The position numbers and the translations under genes were made by a program. Shown piece after piece: positions 32,658 through 32,783 of a DNA stretch of 32,783 nucleotides. Numbering within the stretch: position 1 is the first letter of the stretch; each line of letters opens with the position of its first letter. Location of the stretch: assembly GCA_041689935.1 (NCBI GenBank), contig JBDNFI010000023.1:1-32783 (forward strand), read 5' to 3'. Under the pieces are notes generated by a model, which saw only the letters and a list, made by a program, of their open reading frames with translations, ran no database searches and had not been told where the DNA came from. This DNA comes from CAXBDP01 sp041689935. GTDB taxonomy: Bacteria > Bacteroidota > Bacteroidia > Cytophagales > Cyclobacteriaceae.

Positions 32658-32783
32658 TTAGGTCGCAAGCCCAATGATTGATTTTTTGGTAATTGGGACA
32701 GTTTTCATACATCGTTCGATGAGTTTCATGAGAATTGTTTCTCTGTGATTTCTTCTGTTAAAGCGAAAGAAATATTCGTTTAT
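32658..32783 (-). mobile_element. IS1595-family (ISXO2-like) transposase, C-terminal fragment at window edge
   Basis: An open minus-strand frame enters from the right edge and stops at TAA 32658-32660, giving the last 41 residues of a protein. They read INEYFFRFNRRNHRE and then LIERCMKTVPITK. The EFxFRFNRR block followed by a short basic helix ending in LLER.V.T.P.T is the typical C-terminus of ISXO2-like DDE transposases of the IS1595 family. Whether the element is complete cannot be judged here. Confidence 0.65.

Overview
The window reads as chromosomal DNA of a member of the Bacteroidota, most likely a marine or aquatic Cytophagales-type bacterium. The grounds are the low G+C (about 40% by eye), the very AT-rich intergenic DNA with few Shine-Dalgarno sites, TAnnTTTG-type promoter boxes, and families typical of the phylum: Lacal_2735, DUF6503, toast-rack lipoproteins, a secreted YwqK/MORN protein, an arsenosugar gene set and a short-loop MscL. 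No rRNA, tRNA, CRISPR array or prophage was seen. The lineage call is inference.

Layout. At the left edge is the N-terminal part of a large secreted GLUG-repeat protein carrying a near-identical internal duplication. Next, all on the minus strand, is a signalling operon (histidine kinase, single receiver, receiver-adenylate cyclase, YitT membrane protein, HD phosphohydrolase) followed by msrB. Both the kinase and the receiver-cyclase are interrupted by single in-frame stop codons (TAA and TGA), with intact homologous sequence continuing in the same frame on the far side. Positions 7.2-11.7 kb hold small membrane and cytosolic proteins, the YwqK/MORN protein, an unknown protein and a FabH-type ketoacyl synthase. 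On the plus strand at 11.8-13.9 kb are an M20-fold protein that has lost several metal ligands and a DUF6503 lipoprotein. Positions 13.9-16.0 kb hold a toast-rack lipoprotein, TM2 and DUF2752 proteins, and mscL.

Positions 16.1-18.8 kb are a tightly overlapping four-gene arsenosugar-type operon (AhpD-like protein, radical SAM ArsS, and TIGR04282 and TIGR04283 glycosyltransferase-like proteins). Positions 19.8-25.6 kb are mostly plus strand: a CDGSH/4Fe-4S protein, a bile-acid:sodium-type symporter, a PlsC-type acyltransferase, a ceramidase-like protein, and an LMW phosphatase with a fructosamine-kinase-like protein. Positions 25.7-31.5 kb are minus-strand housekeeping genes (lolA-like, ftsK, pyrD, glutamate dehydrogenase). 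The right end has a PmtA-like methyltransferase and the C-terminus of an IS1595-type transposase running off the window.

The most striking signal is not a gene. The non-palindromic octamer GCGGGAGG (CCTCCCGC on the other strand) occurs 20 times exactly, 10 in each orientation, about once per 1.6 kb between 2.7 and 30.4 kb. My rough base-composition expectation is well under one. Nineteen copies lie inside genes, and together they use all six reading phases, so it is the DNA word and not a peptide that is maintained. Its density, lack of strand polarity and intragenic placement resemble DNA-uptake-sequence families more than Chi or KOPS. I know of no such word described in this phylum.
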